This document shows positions 46,870-56,654 of a stretch of 64,000 nucleotides of DNA, in pieces. Source of the stretch: Bradyrhizobium sp. URHD0069 (lineage in GTDB: Bacteria; Pseudomonadota; Alphaproteobacteria; Rhizobiales; Xanthobacteraceae); NCBI RefSeq assembly GCF_000701345.1, contig NZ_JNIJ01000017.1, forward strand, positions 1 through 64,000, written 5' to 3'. Below the pieces are notes generated by a model. The model saw only the letters and a program-made list of their open reading frames with translations. It was not told the origin of the DNA and did no database searches. Within the stretch, counting starts at the first letter, position 1; each line of letters starts with the position of its first letter. The position numbers and the translations under genes are program-made.

Positions 46870-47024
46870 TTGTGGCCGGAAGCGGTGGCGTCCGGGCGTA
46901 TATGAATATCCGCAGTAATGCCGAGAATTACGCCAACGGGGCAGAGGTTTGCCGCTTCCAGGAAGAACGCGCGCTGTTGCGCGTTGAGTTCTCCCTCCAG
47001 CATGGGAGTGCGCTCGAGCGATCT
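46870..47024 (-). pseudogene. OsmC-family C-terminal remnant
   Basis: Minus-strand frame SLERTPMLEGELNAQQRAFF, then LEAANLCPVG, resembles the last third of OsmC/Ohr-like peroxidases (ERTIxLEGxLxxxQRxxLLExAxxCPV), including the conserved resolving Cys. The N-terminal Cys half is absent. The region 46,648-46,869 carries no other gene. Confidence 0.5.
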
Positions 47025-47099
47025 CTTTCGCCCTGAGCGCTGTGGTGGAAGCTGGCGCCCACTTCCACTCGCCTATGTCTGGATGGCGCATAAATCGCG

Positions 47100-47807
47100 C
47101 TAGACGGAGATTGTCTCGCCGACTTTCGGCACCACGGCCTCGGTCGACGCGCCCTTCAGCCCTTCGACGAATTTCTCCGCGGTCTGATCGATGATGGGGA
47201 AGCTCCCGTAGTGGCAAGGGATCGCTTTGTCGAAGTTGAAATAGCGGCGGCAGGCGAGTGCAGCCACTGCGCCGCCCATGGTAAGGCGATCGCCGATGGG
47301 GACGATTCCGACGTCCGGCTTATGCAGTTCTTCGATCAGTGCCATGTCACCAAAGATGTCGGTGTCGCCCATGTGATAGAGCGTCTTGTCATCGGGGAAA
47401 TGGAGGACTAGGCCGGTCGGATTGCCGAGATAGACATTCTGCCCGTCTTTCATACCGAATGACGAGGAATGCAAGGCATTGACGAAAGCAGTGGTGAAAC
47501 CGCCGCAGTCCACTGTGCCGCCGTGAAGTCCGGGATTGACCTTGTCACCATTGGCGCCCTGCCCGGCCAGATAGTTGCAGATCTCGAAATTGGCGACCAG
47601 CATGGCGTCAGTCTTTTTCAAGATGGCGAGCGCGTCGCCGACGTGATCGTTGTGGCCGTGCGTGAGCAGCACATGCGTGACACCCTCGGCGGGTTCCTCC
47701 CACCCCCTTTTCCAGGACGGGTTATCGGACAGAAACGGATCGATCAGGATCTTGGCCGCGCCCACCTCGATGCGAAATGCGGAATGGCCATACCATGTCA
47801 GTTTCAT
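47100..47807 (-). CDS. UPF0173 metal-dependent hydrolase
   Basis: A 235-residue metallo-beta-lactamase-fold hydrolase. It begins [20 protein letters not shown], has the [11 protein letters not shown] metal motif near residue 50 and [17 protein letters not shown] and CHYGSFPII later. This matches UPF0173 length (about 230). The reaction is unknown. The start at 47,807 is the family start; longer frames add unrelated residues. Confidence 0.9.
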   Translation of the reverse strand: MKLTWYGHSAFRIEVGAAKILIDPFLSDNPSWKRGWEEPAEGVTHVLLTHGHNDHVGDALAILKKTDAMLVANFEICNYLAGQGANGDKVNPGLHGGTVDCGGFTTAFVNALHSSSFGMKDGQNVYLGNPTGLVLHFPDDKTLYHMGDTDIFGDMALIEELHKPDVGIVPIGDRLTMGGAVAALACRRYFNFDKAIPCHYGSFPIIDQTAEKFVEGLKGASTEAVVPKVGETISV

Positions 47808-48095
47808 GGGAATTGTCTCCTCGGTTATTTGTCTATTTGCCGGAAAGCTTGCAGCCGCCATTGAGTGATATGCGTCCCAGGTTGCCCTCGACGTTACTCG
47901 ATGAGATCTGCGATGATGGTACTCATTTATCGCAGCGCGGGACGAAGTTTTCCAATACCTGGCATGTATAGTTTCCATAGCGGCAGATAATTGCCGAACG
48001 ACCATGAACATGAAGGCGTGTGATGGCTCTATCGCAAACTCGACGTCAACGAAGCCTGATACATGGATGCCGCTCCTCGTGATCAGGAGTGTTCC

Positions 48096-48440
48096 ATGTT
48101 TTCAGGCCGTCATTTCGTCCGTCAGTGATCCTGCTGTGCGTACGCTGGCCTGAAATCTCAGTTTTCCCGACCTGGAAGAGATGATGGCCGAGCGCGGTAT
48201 GCGCGTCGACCATTCCACGTTTCACCGCTGGGCAGTCCGGTTCTTGCCGCTGTTGCTGAAGCGGTTCACCAGGCGAAAGCGCATGGTCACCGGCAGGAGA
48301 TGAACCCCGTGATGGGCAAAGGACAAGCGAGGTACACCTTCACTCCGGTACCATCGCTCGCCGAGCAGTTCGAAATCCTTGCTGCCTGAACAGTCCCGTC
48401 TCCGAGCCAACTGTCCTCGCGATGGGTTTGCGACAGAATC
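48096..48440 (+). pseudogene. IS6-family transposase remnant
   Basis: From ATG 48,096 the N-terminus MFSGRHFVR is followed, after loss of one base, by ILLCVRW. After a further gap SFPDLEEMMAERGMRVDHST and HRWAVRFLPLLLKRF fit the IS6/IS26 DDE-transposase start. The DDE core is missing. A short stretch KGQARYTF...SLAEQFEIL near 48,320-48,389 may be its far end, and GGGTTTGCGACAGAA at 48,423 resembles an IS6 inverted repeat. The element is dead. Confidence 0.55.
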
Positions 48441-48476
48441 GACGCGCCGGCTTAGCCGCTTTCATGTTTCGGCGCT

Positions 48477-48773
48477 TCACCGGCGCGGGAAAAGGCGGTC
48501 CACTACTGCGTTCGTAATGCGCTCGGAACGACAATCGTCAAGCTGATAGACGCCACCGAAGGCGGGACCGAACTGGCGTATAAGCACTTCAACCAGCAAA
48601 TTTCGGGCGTTGTGCAGACGTGCCTCTACGATTTCCGATGTGAGTGCAAACAACTCGGCAAAGTGCTCCGGCGTCATGCCGTCGACTACGCAGGCCACCA
48701 ACACGATGCGCAGATCATCGGGCAACTCATCTATCGACCGTTCCAGGATGTCTCGGAAAACATCGTCGGCCAT
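48477..48773 (-). pseudogene. ECF sigma factor region 4 fragment
   Basis: A 98-residue frame: MADDVFRDILERSIDELPDD, LRIVLVACVVDGMTPEHFAE and EARLHNARNLLVEVL. This is the region-4 helix-turn-helix of an ECF sigma factor, with a normal C-terminal extension. Region 2, which binds core polymerase and the -10 box, is missing. It is likely a truncated gene rather than a working sigma factor. Confidence 0.6.
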
Positions 48774-48895
48774 CTAGTGCTCCTGGACCAACTCCCTTCT
48801 ACAACCCTCGCAGCGCCGCACTATCTGAGCTCAATCCCTCGAATAGTGCATTTCACGGAATCTTCCCGTTCGGGCCACTCGGCTCCGGGCAAGGA

Positions 48896-51103
48896 CTAAG
48901 ACGACGACTTCAGCGAATTTGTATCGATCGGCAGGCTGCGCAGGCGCTTGCCGGTGGCGGCGAAGATCGCATTAGTGACTGCGGCACTGACAATGGCCGT
49001 CGGAGCTTCACCAACGCCACCTGGAGCTTCTGCGTTCTTAATCAAGTGCGTCTCCACCACCGGCACCTCGTCGATACGCATCGGCAGATAGGTGTCGAAA
49101 TTGCTCTGCTCGACGCGTCCATCCTTGAAAGTGATTGACCCATGGAGCGCAGCGGTCAGCCCGAAAAGCGTTCCACCCTGAACCTGTGCTTCGATCGTAT
49201 CGGGATTGACGTACATACCGCAATCAATCGCACAGACGATCCGCTTGACTTTGACAGAGCCATCGGCCGCCACTTCGACCTCGGCGACCTGCGACGTGTA
49301 GCTTCCGTATGCGAATTGTACCGAAATCCCGCGGCCATGCCGTGCGGGAAGTGGTGATCCCCACCCTGCTTTTTCTGCAGCAAGCGACAGAACAGCAAGC
49401 GCTCGCGGATTATGACCAAGCAATCCCTTGCGATAAGCGACGGGATCCTGCTTCGCGGCATGCGCGAGCTCATCTATGAAGCTTTCGACCACAAAAACAT
49501 TGTGAGTCGGTCCGACACCGCGCCACCAAGACGTCCGGACACCGGGGGGCTCGACCCGGACATAGTCGACGTGGATATTGGGCAGTGCATAGGGCGGCTC
49601 GGCCGCCGCTTCTACGGCATCGGGGTCCAATCCGTCCTTGAAGTAAGGGGGATAATAGCGAGCCATGACTGAGGAGCCGGCGATCCGATGCGTCCAGGCA
49701 ACCGGCTTGCCGGCCGCATCAAGTCCGGCCGACAGCCGATCGAGATAGTACGGCCGATACATATCGTGCTGGATGTCTTCCTCGCGGCTCCAGATCACCT
49801 TCACCGGGCCGTCGACGTGCTTGGCGATCTTGACGGCGAGGATCGTGCCATCGGCTTCCAGCCTTCGGCCGAAGCCACCGCCAATCAGATGATTGTGAAT
49901 TTTGATCGCATCCTTTGGCAGGCCGGTGAGTTCGGCCACCTGAGACTGCGTGATCGTAGGCGCCTGTGTCCCGACCCAAATGTCGCAACGATCCTTCTGC
50001 AGATGAACGGTACAGTTCATCGGCTCCATGGCCGCATGGGCCAGGAAAGGCACCTGATAGATGGCGTCAACCCGTTGCGCTGCCCCCGCAAGTGCCTTCC
50101 CCACATCACCGACGTTACGGGCAACCACGCCTGGCTTTTTGGATTCCTCCTCCAATTGCTTGACGATATCGGCGTTGCTGACTTTGCCGTTCGGCCCGTC
50201 GTCCCACGTGATGGCGGCGGCCTCGAGCCCCTTCTTCGCCGCACCCATGTGATCCGCTACCACGGCGACAACTTCATCGATATTGACCACCTGCCGGACG
50301 CGCTTCACTGCCAGCGCGGCCTTCTCGTCCACCGTTTTCGCCTTGCCACCGAGCACGGGCGAAATAGCAACCGCCGCAACCTTCATACCCGGCAGTCGCG
50401 TATCGATGCCGTAGAGCGCGCGCCCATCGACCTTTATTGCTGAATCCACGCGCTTGGCACGCGTGCCGATCAGGGTGAAATCCTTCGGATCCTTCAATTT
50501 GACGTTTGCCGCAGGCGGCACAGGCAATTTCGCCGCGGCCTTCGCAAGTTCACCGTAGCTCAGATGCTTCGAGCCTGACGCATCGAACACGACGCCGTCC
50601 TTGGCGCGGCAAGTCGCTGGATCGACATTCCAGCGCTTTGCGGCTGCCGCAATCAGCAGATTACGACCTACTGCCCCCGCCTGACGCAGCGGTGTCCAGA
50701 AGGCGCGGACAGAGGCGGAACCACCTGTATTTTGAATGCCTATGATCGAGTTGACGTAAAGCGCATGATTTGGCGGCGCATGCTGAAGCTGAATCTGGTC
50801 AAGCTTCACTTCCAGTTCTTCAGCGAGAAGCATCGAGAGCGACGTGTAAACCCCCTGTCCCATCTCGATCATCGGAATGACCAGGGTGACGGCGCCGGTT
50901 GGATTGATCCGTATAAATCCGTTCGGCGCGAAAGTACCCGTGACCTCGTTTTCGACCACCTGCGAAGCAGGTGCCGCGAAGACGGACTCCGTGCTTGCAC
51001 CGGTCAGCGCAAAACCAAGCAGCAAACCTGTGCCCTGAAGAAAGGCGCGCCGCGACATCGCTGTTTCATCGACAATCTGCTCTCTCAGAATAAGCTCATC
51101 CAT
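48896..51103 (-). CDS. Molybdopterin-binding oxidoreductase subunit, IorB-like
   Basis: A 735-residue large subunit of a xanthine-oxidase-family molybdenum hydroxylase, of the IorB (isoquinoline 1-oxidoreductase beta) type. A Tat signal MSRRAFLQGTGLLLGFAL lies near residue 16, indicating periplasmic export. Cofactor-binding landmarks include MIEMGQGVYTSLSMLLAEEL, GGGFGRRLEADG and, near the end, GGVGEAPTAIVSAAVTNAIF. Together with the iron-sulfur IorA subunit it would hydroxylate or oxidise N-heterocycles or aldehydes. The start at 51,103 follows the IorA stop by 4 bases. Substrate unknown. Confidence 0.88.
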   Translation of the reverse strand: MDELILREQIVDETAMSRRAFLQGTGLLLGFALTGASTESVFAAPASQVVENEVTGTFAPNGFIRINPTGAVTLVIPMIEMGQGVYTSLSMLLAEELEVKLDQIQLQHAPPNHALYVNSIIGIQNTGGSASVRAFWTPLRQAGAVGRNLLIAAAAKRWNVDPATCRAKDGVVFDASGSKHLSYGELAKAAAKLPVPPAANVKLKDPKDFTLIGTRAKRVDSAIKVDGRALYGIDTRLPGMKVAAVAISPVLGGKAKTVDEKAALAVKRVRQVVNIDEVVAVVADHMGAAKKGLEAAAITWDDGPNGKVSNADIVKQLEEESKKPGVVARNVGDVGKALAGAAQRVDAIYQVPFLAHAAMEPMNCTVHLQKDRCDIWVGTQAPTITQSQVAELTGLPKDAIKIHNHLIGGGFGRRLEADGTILAVKIAKHVDGPVKVIWSREEDIQHDMYRPYYLDRLSAGLDAAGKPVAWTHRIAGSSVMARYYPPYFKDGLDPDAVEAAAEPPYALPNIHVDYVRVEPPGVRTSWWRGVGPTHNVFVVESFIDELAHAAKQDPVAYRKGLLGHNPRALAVLSLAAEKAGWGSPLPARHGRGISVQFAYGSYTSQVAEVEVAADGSVKVKRIVCAIDCGMYVNPDTIEAQVQGGTLFGLTAALHGSITFKDGRVEQSNFDTYLPMRIDEVPVVETHLIKNAEAPGGVGEAPTAIVSAAVTNAIFAATGKRLRSLPIDTNSLKSSS

Positions 51104-51107
51104 GATT

Positions 51108-51563
51108 TCACACTCCTGCAGCGTGCTTGATCGCGGCGCGGATGCGGTGATAGGTGCCGCATCGGCAGACATTGCCCGACATGGCGGTGTCGATGTCGTC
51201 ATCCGTCGGCTTCGGCGTGCCCTTCAGCAGCGCCGCCGCCGACATCATCTGGCCGGACTGGCAGTAGCCGCACTGCACCACCTCCAGCTCCAGCCACGCC
51301 TTCTGCAAGGCCGCGCCCTGCGGAGTCTTGCCGATCGCCTCGATCGTGGTGATCACACTGTCGCCGACGCTATCGACCGGCGTCTGGCAGGAGCGGACCG
51401 GCTGGCCGTCGAGATGCACGGTGCAGGCGCCGCACAGCGCCTGGCCGCAACCGAACTTGGTCCCGGTCATGCCGAGCACGTCGCGCAGCACCCACAGCAG
51501 CGGGGTGTCGCCGTCGACATCGACTTTGTGGGGTGTGCCGTTTATCTTCAACGTGAAAGCCAT
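51108..51563 (-). CDS. [2Fe-2S]-binding oxidoreductase subunit, IorA-like
   Basis: A 151-residue iron-sulfur subunit. The plant-ferredoxin cluster reads [20 protein letters not shown] with a fourth Cys in VRSCQTP. A second cluster lies in [10 protein letters not shown] and CRCGTYHRI. It passes electrons from the molybdenum subunit. It is the first gene of the IorAB pair. Its N-terminal sequence is partly duplicated in the chimeric ORF at 40,368. Confidence 0.92.
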   Translation of the reverse strand: MAFTLKINGTPHKVDVDGDTPLLWVLRDVLGMTGTKFGCGQALCGACTVHLDGQPVRSCQTPVDSVGDSVITTIEAIGKTPQGAALQKAWLELEVVQCGYCQSGQMMSAAALLKGTPKPTDDDIDTAMSGNVCRCGTYHRIRAAIKHAAGV

Positions 51564-51653
51564 AGATGCCTCTTTGTGGCTGGGGCTGATAGGATGCAGC
51601 CGGCCGACCTGGACAGCGCCGGCCAGCTGCGTGGATCAATGAGCGCGCGTGGG

Positions 51654-52571
51654 TCACGGACGAACGCGGATGATCGTTTTTCCGTTGATCCGCTGTTTCG
51701 GATTGAACGCGGCGACGGCGTCGTCGAGGGTCGAGACGTTGCCGATGTTCGTCCGCAGCCGTCCATCGCGCACCCGCTGGATGATCTCACTCAGCTGGGC
51801 GCGATCGGGCAGGACAACAAAGTCGACCGTCAAGCCGGCGGCGGGCCGCGCGTCGGTCGGCCCGGCGATGGTCACGAGCGTTCCTCCGGCTCGAACCAGG
51901 CCTGCAGACCGCTTCGCGATGTCGCCGCCGAGGACATCGAACACCAGGTCGACGCCGCCGACGTCTTCCAGGGCGTCGTTCTCGAGGTCGACGAACTCCT
52001 GTGCGCCGAAGTCGAGCGCCTTCTGACGGTCGGCAGCGCGTCCGGTGCCGATGACGTAGGCGCCGAACTCACGTGCAAGCTGGGTTACCATCGAACCGAC
52101 TGCGCCGGCCGCGCCGTGCACGAGGAGGCTCTGCCCCGCCTGAAGGTGGCCGTGCTCGAACAGTCCCTGCCATGCGGTCAGGCCCGGCATCGCCACGCTC
52201 GCGCCCACCGTGAAGTCGACGTCGCCCGGCAGCGGCGCGAGGTTGCGCGCCTCGATGGCCACATACTCCGCCAGGGTGCCGCCGCGATACGAGTCCGTGA
52301 GGCCGAACACCCGCTGTCCCACCGACAGCCCCCTCGTACCATAGCCAAGGGCGCTGACCACTCCGGCCAGCTCTTGCCCGGGAATCACCGGCGTCCGGTC
52401 ACGGCCGAGGCGATCGGTCCAGGTCGAGGGCCACGTCAGTTCACCCGACGTGAATCCGGACGCATGAACCTGAACGACGACGTCGTTGATCGCTGCCTGC
52501 GGCTTCGGCCGCTCCACCAACATCATCCCCGCCGTTCCCGCAGCCTGGTCCGTCACCACTATCGCCTTCAT
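51654..52571 (-). CDS. MDR-family quinone-oxidoreductase-like enzyme
   Basis: A 305-residue medium-chain reductase without the structural zinc cysteines: LTWPSTWTDRLGRDRTPVIP, HGAAGAVGSMVTQLAREFGA as the NADPH-binding motif, and LVFDVLGGDIAKR. It belongs to the zeta-crystallin/QOR-like group, cytosolic NADPH-dependent reductases of quinones or enones. The start at 52,571 (MKAIVVTDQ) is typical. It lies 90 bases downstream of a gap after IorA's start on the same strand, so it may be co-expressed. Confidence 0.88.
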   Translation of the reverse strand: MKAIVVTDQAAGTAGMMLVERPKPQAAINDVVVQVHASGFTSGELTWPSTWTDRLGRDRTPVIPGQELAGVVSALGYGTRGLSVGQRVFGLTDSYRGGTLAEYVAIEARNLAPLPGDVDFTVGASVAMPGLTAWQGLFEHGHLQAGQSLLVHGAAGAVGSMVTQLAREFGAYVIGTGRAADRQKALDFGAQEFVDLENDALEDVGGVDLVFDVLGGDIAKRSAGLVRAGGTLVTIAGPTDARPAAGLTVDFVVLPDRAQLSEIIQRVRDGRLRTNIGNVSTLDDAVAAFNPKQRINGKTIIRVRP

Positions 52572-52651
52572 CGTCCACCTCCTTGTGTGTGGTATGTCGT
52601 CATCTTTCGAATTCCTTTTGCAGACCATCGATAATGCGACCGCGAAACTCG

Positions 52652-53045
52652 ATGGTCCAAATACCTGTGGCTATCGAATCGATGCCATCGACGCAGCGCG
52701 CGAAAATCAAAGGTGCGGTACAAACATATGCTTCTCACGTCGAAAGGGAGCGTTGGTGGGTGGAGAGTAATGATTTCGAGACGGCGCTAGGAGCACTCCC
52801 TGAGAGCTACAGCGAAGGGGTCTACGAGGGACGGCGATATGGTGTGAGCCTTCGCCGATCCGACGATGGACGACGCAACAGCCTGTTTGGGCGAGAATTG
52901 GCCGGAACAGACATTGTCAGTTTCAACCTATACCGTCTGGGATCGGGCATCGCATCTCTCAAACGATGCGATGTCTGCGGAGAAAGTGAGAGACTTCAAG
53001 CGTCTGCGATCAGTGAGGCGATGTCCGCGAGCGGACGCCGGCTGA
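52652..53045 (+). CDS. Hypothetical protein, possibly frameshifted at its end
   Basis: From ATG 52,652: MVQIPVAIESMPSTQRAKIK, SHVERERWWVESNDFETALG and FGRELAGTDIVSFNLYRLGS. The coding pattern continues to about 52,970. After that the next frame (AMSAEKVRDFK...) looks like the natural ending, closing at TGA 53,043-53,045; loss of two bases near 52,972 would explain it. The original frame runs on antisense to the host-attachment gene. No family is known to me. Confidence 0.45.
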
Positions 53046-53400
53046 AGTCCTTGGCGAACTCGCCTATGATCTTGCCTCTCAGGTCGCGGTGGAAGTGCTT
53101 GCGCATCTCGCCCAGGGTCCTGGGATCGGAGACAAGGACCAGGTGCTCTATGGTCCCGTCCAAGCTGAGCTTATTCAGGAACGCCGCCGTCGCTGCCGCG
53201 AAGTCATCCTCGACGAGCCGCCTGCTGTCGGGGTTGGCGGAGCCGGTGTGGTGGCGCGCCCCCGAACCCGCATGGACGGACGCGGGCGGAGCCGCCGTGA
53301 TCTCGACCAAGTGCACCCCAGGCTTCACGCCCGTGTTGCGGAACAGGCGGACCGTCTCGCCGTCAGCGACTGCTATTGTCGCACCGGTAGGTAGAATCAT
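52996..53400 (-). CDS. Host-attachment family protein
   Basis: A 134-residue protein resembling the family called protein required for attachment to host cells: ATIAVADGETVRLFRNTG at the start, FAAATAAFLNKLSLDGTIEH and LVLVSDPRTLGEMRKHF later. A role in host contact was first described in agrobacteria-related bacteria; the molecular activity is uncertain. Its ATG overlaps the NhaA stop (TGATG), so the two are translationally coupled. Confidence 0.78.
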   Translation of the reverse strand: MILPTGATIAVADGETVRLFRNTGVKPGVHLVEITAAPPASVHAGSGARHHTGSANPDSRRLVEDDFAAATAAFLNKLSLDGTIEHLVLVSDPRTLGEMRKHFHRDLRGKIIGEFAKDFSRRPLADIASLIADA

Positions 53401-55310
53401 CGAAAAACCTCCTGTTCACGGTCCGGCGTGACGCCGGCGGGCTTTGATACTTGCGTACCGACGCTCTGCGATGCCTCTTCGAAAAGCTCCTGGCGCGAAG
53501 CTCCCCAGAGCAGAGCAGTCCCGACGGCGGCCGAAAGAACCGACGCGGCGAACACGGCGATCTTGGCGGCCGAGAAGTCGGTGGCGCCTGGAAGCGCCTG
53601 CTCCGCGATGAAGAGCGACATCGTGAAGCCGATGCCGGCGAGGGCCCCCGCCCCGGCCAACTGCCGCCACGTGTACTCCGCCGGCTTGACGGCTACGCCT
53701 GCGCGCACGGCCGCGGCGGCCGTGAGGAAGACGCCGACCGGCTTTCCTATGGCGAGACCTGCGACGATTGCGGCCATGAGCCAACCATGCCCAACGAAGA
53801 TGCCTGGGTTGATTGCAACGCCCGCATTAGCTAGTGCGAAGATGGGAAGGACAGCGTAGCTCGACCGCGCGCCGCCGTGCCGCAGCAGCCGGTCGGCCGG
53901 CGATTCAATTCTGTCGTAGATCGCGTCGAGCGCGTGCAGCGCCGGCGTGGAGGGGCCGTGCCTGAGCACCTCGCCCTCGTGGCGGGCCTCGGAGGCGATG
54001 ATCGTGCTGGCCTGCGTCATCAGGGCAGCCAAGTCGGCGGGCGGGCGCGTCGGAATGAACAGCGCGAGCACCACGCCGGCCAGCGTCGCGTGAAGGCCGC
54101 CCGCGTAGACGAACGCCCACAGCGCGACGCCCAACAGGATGTAAGGCGACAGCAGGTAGACCCTCGACCGGCTCAGCAGCGCCAGTGCAACGACGACCGC
54201 CGTGGCCGCGGCAAGGTAGCCCGGATGGATCTCGCCGGAGTAGAACACAGCGACGACGACGATCGCACCGATGTCGTCGACGATGGCCGCCGCGGTGAGA
54301 AAGATGCGCAGCTCCACGGGGACGCGCGCGCCCATCACGGCGATCAAGGCGATCGCGAACGCAGTGTCGGTCGCCATCGGGACGCCCCACGCGTGTGACC
54401 ACGGCCCCACAGGAACGACCAGCGCATACAGAAGTGCCGGCACGACCATGCCGCCGAGAGCGGCCGCGAGCGGAAGCGCGGCGGAGCGCCGGCTCGCAAG
54501 GTGGCCGACCGTCATCTCCCGCTTCACTTCCAAGCCCACGACGAGGAAGAAGACCGTCAGGAGGCCGTCGTTGACCCAATGGAGAATGGACATCCGGAAG
54601 GTTGCGGCGCCCAAGCTCACGCCGAACTCCTGGCGCCAGAGCGCCTCGAACGCCGGCCCGATCGGAGAGTTCGTCACGACGATCGCCGCCACGGTCGCGA
54701 GGACCAGCAAAATGCCGGCGGACGGGCCCCAGCTCGCGAAGTCCAGGGCCGCCGTACGGACGCGGTGGCCGAGCGTGCCAAGCATCGCGTCGACGAGAGA
54801 GCTCTCGTCCCAGGGTCCGTCATAGCGCCGGCGGTTGATGTAGAAGGTGGGTGTGAACCGCACGCCGCTGGCGCGGGAGCTTGCGACATCCGCCTCCACT
54901 CTCGCCCTCGCGCGCCGCACGTCATCGCTGTCGCCGAGTGCGAAGTCGGCGCTCACGCCAAGGTCGGTGGCCACAGCCACGAGGTCATCCTCTGTGAGCT
55001 GCATCGACTTTGTCATCAGCTTGATGTGCGCGGACCAGAACGCCTCGGGCGTCCGGGCCAGCTCAGCGAGCTCGGCGGCCCGAAACGCAAGGCTGTTGTC
55101 CGTGAGCGGCCTGTGCCGGAAGGCGTAGCAGACGCGGTCGCCGAGTTGGTCGCGTGCTTGCGCGATGCGCTCGTTGGCGGCCCTGCAGTGCGGGCACGCG
55201 TAGCTGCCGTACTCGACGAGCGTGATCTCGGCATCGGCGGGGCCGAGCACGTGCTCCGTTGCGTGGTCGACCGGACGGTCGAGCCGGCCGGGCGGAATCA
55301 TTTGCTCCAT
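53397..55310 (-). CDS. nhaA: Na+/H+ antiporter NhaA with N-terminal DsbA-like domain
   Basis: A 637-residue fusion. Residues 1-175 are a thioredoxin-fold DsbA-like domain (ITLVEYGSYACPHCRAANER with a CPHC motif, then TPTFYINRRRYDG). From about 195 an NhaA antiporter follows, with VFFLVVGLEVKREMTVG, the WGVPMATDTAFAIAL region and the paired aspartates in AAAIVDDIGAIVVVAVFYS. NhaA exchanges sodium for protons in the inner membrane. The fusion is known in other bacteria; the thiol domain's purpose is unclear. The start at 55,310 gives a normal domain start. Confidence 0.9.
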   Translation of the reverse strand: MEQMIPPGRLDRPVDHATEHVLGPADAEITLVEYGSYACPHCRAANERIAQARDQLGDRVCYAFRHRPLTDNSLAFRAAELAELARTPEAFWSAHIKLMTKSMQLTEDDLVAVATDLGVSADFALGDSDDVRRARARVEADVASSRASGVRFTPTFYINRRRYDGPWDESSLVDAMLGTLGHRVRTAALDFASWGPSAGILLVLATVAAIVVTNSPIGPAFEALWRQEFGVSLGAATFRMSILHWVNDGLLTVFFLVVGLEVKREMTVGHLASRRSAALPLAAALGGMVVPALLYALVVPVGPWSHAWGVPMATDTAFAIALIAVMGARVPVELRIFLTAAAIVDDIGAIVVVAVFYSGEIHPGYLAAATAVVVALALLSRSRVYLLSPYILLGVALWAFVYAGGLHATLAGVVLALFIPTRPPADLAALMTQASTIIASEARHEGEVLRHGPSTPALHALDAIYDRIESPADRLLRHGGARSSYAVLPIFALANAGVAINPGIFVGHGWLMAAIVAGLAIGKPVGVFLTAAAAVRAGVAVKPAEYTWRQLAGAGALAGIGFTMSLFIAEQALPGATDFSAAKIAVFAASVLSAAVGTALLWGASRQELFEEASQSVGTQVSKPAGVTPDREQEVFR

Positions 55311-55341
55311 CGCTGAACCGGTCTCCACGCGTTCGCGCCTG

Positions 55342-56409
55342 CTACGACGTCGGCGCCACTGTCGCTGGGTTGACGACGTGGAATACGCCGCCGTTGGGTG
55401 ACGGCGTGTACGCGATCTCCGTGCCGACGATGCTGCTGGGGAGCCCAGCTGCGTGCACGCGCGGGAGGAAGAGGCGCACCAGCGTGCCGGCACCCTGCTC
55501 GCTCTCTATACCAACCGCACCTCCTCGTCCTTCGGCGAAGCGCTGGACCTGGGTGAGCCCGAGGCCGGTGCCGCTGCCCGCGGCCTTTGTCGTGAAGTAC
55601 GGCGTGAAGGCCTGCGAGAGGACCTCCTCGGGCATGCCCTCCCCGTCGTCGGCGACGACGATCTCGACGAACCCCCGGGCCGTGCCAGCGGAAGGTTCGA
55701 CATTCCGCGCCGCGACGGTGATCGCGCCGCCGTCTGGCATAGCATCGGCCGAGTTTCGGCAGAGGTTGAGCAAAGCGAAGTACAGCTCTTCCGGGTCGGC
55801 ATTGAAGGCCCACAAGTCAGGGGCGATCTCGGTGCGGACCGTGATGTTCGGACGAAACGCCTGCTCTAGCGTGCCCGCCAGCGCTGCGAGGCGACTGCCT
55901 GCGACGAACCCGCCGATCGACTCGGGGCACGGTCGCGCAGCGTCGGGGAGCTGACGGCTGAGCAACGCTCCTCGCGTGATCGCGTGCTGCATCTTGCTGA
56001 CGATGGCCTTTCGGTATGCGGCGTCGCTCTGGCACTCAAGCAGCCGCAGGCCGCTGCCGATCACAGCGAAAAGGTTGTTGATGTCGTGGACGACGAACTG
56101 CGCCACGTCCGCTATCGCCCTCACCCTCTCCGGCCCGCCGGAGGAGAGCCCGCCGCGCGTGTCGGACCGTGGAGCGGCCCGGCACAGGACCCCGGAGATC
56201 TCGCCGTCGCGCCCGACGAGCGGGATCTCCACGCACCTGGACGCAATGAGGCCGCTGCCGTCATCGCGGACGCTCCGCACCCTCGCGCTGAATGTGCGCT
56301 GTACTCCAAGCGCGACGCCGGCGCTGTCCGCGAGCACGACGACGTCCTCCAGCGGCGGGCTCTCGACCGCGCCGGGGAAGGAAACGTCGAGTGTCTCTTT
56401 GATCTGCAT
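55342..56409 (-). CDS. Sensor histidine kinase
   Basis: A 355-residue kinase without visible membrane helices. The N-terminal PAS-like segment (residues 1-85; GSGLIASRCVEIPLVGRDGE) is followed by an H-box (VAQFVVHDINNLFAVIGSG, His near 110) and an ATPase domain with LLNLCRNSADAMPDGG (N box), VADDGEGMPEEV (G1) and GSGTGLGLTQVQRF (G2). It lies 31 bases upstream of nhaA on the same strand, so it may sense a signal for that operon. No response regulator gene is in sight. Confidence 0.85.
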   Translation of the reverse strand: MQIKETLDVSFPGAVESPPLEDVVVLADSAGVALGVQRTFSARVRSVRDDGSGLIASRCVEIPLVGRDGEISGVLCRAAPRSDTRGGLSSGGPERVRAIADVAQFVVHDINNLFAVIGSGLRLLECQSDAAYRKAIVSKMQHAITRGALLSRQLPDAARPCPESIGGFVAGSRLAALAGTLEQAFRPNITVRTEIAPDLWAFNADPEELYFALLNLCRNSADAMPDGGAITVAARNVEPSAGTARGFVEIVVADDGEGMPEEVLSQAFTPYFTTKAAGSGTGLGLTQVQRFAEGRGGAVGIESEQGAGTLVRLFLPRVHAAGLPSSIVGTEIAYTPSPNGGVFHVVNPATVAPTS

Positions 56410-56515
56410 GTCGGACCTCCTGGCCCGCGATCGTTCAACGGAACGCCGACTTCGGCCCGTACACGAGGGCGGGCGACGATGGCTCGAAGATTGAGCCTAT
56501 GACGGTCGAAAGGAA

Positions 56516-56554
56516 AATCACCTCTCGCCATGGAGTCGATAGCCGACCGTTATC
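56516..56554. repeat. Third, partial copy of the YRLxGER repeat
   Basis: AATCACCTCTCGCCATGGAGT and following bases match the middle of the 113-bp repeat (38,135-38,175) with four changes. The minus-strand frame again ends in YRLHGER. The gap 56,410-56,650 otherwise contains nothing supported. Confidence 0.55.
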
Positions 56555-56654
56555 GGAATAGCTGAGAGACGCTTGGCGCGCTGCGGCGGGAGTGCGGCGC
56601 TTCCCTCTACGCCGCCTCGCCGGAGCGGAACTCTCGGCGACCGCGAAGAGGTGT

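Noticed and set aside
53877..55316. Long plus-strand frames of 173-271 codons
   Set aside because: They are antisense to the DsbA-NhaA fusion gene, which has strong domain evidence.
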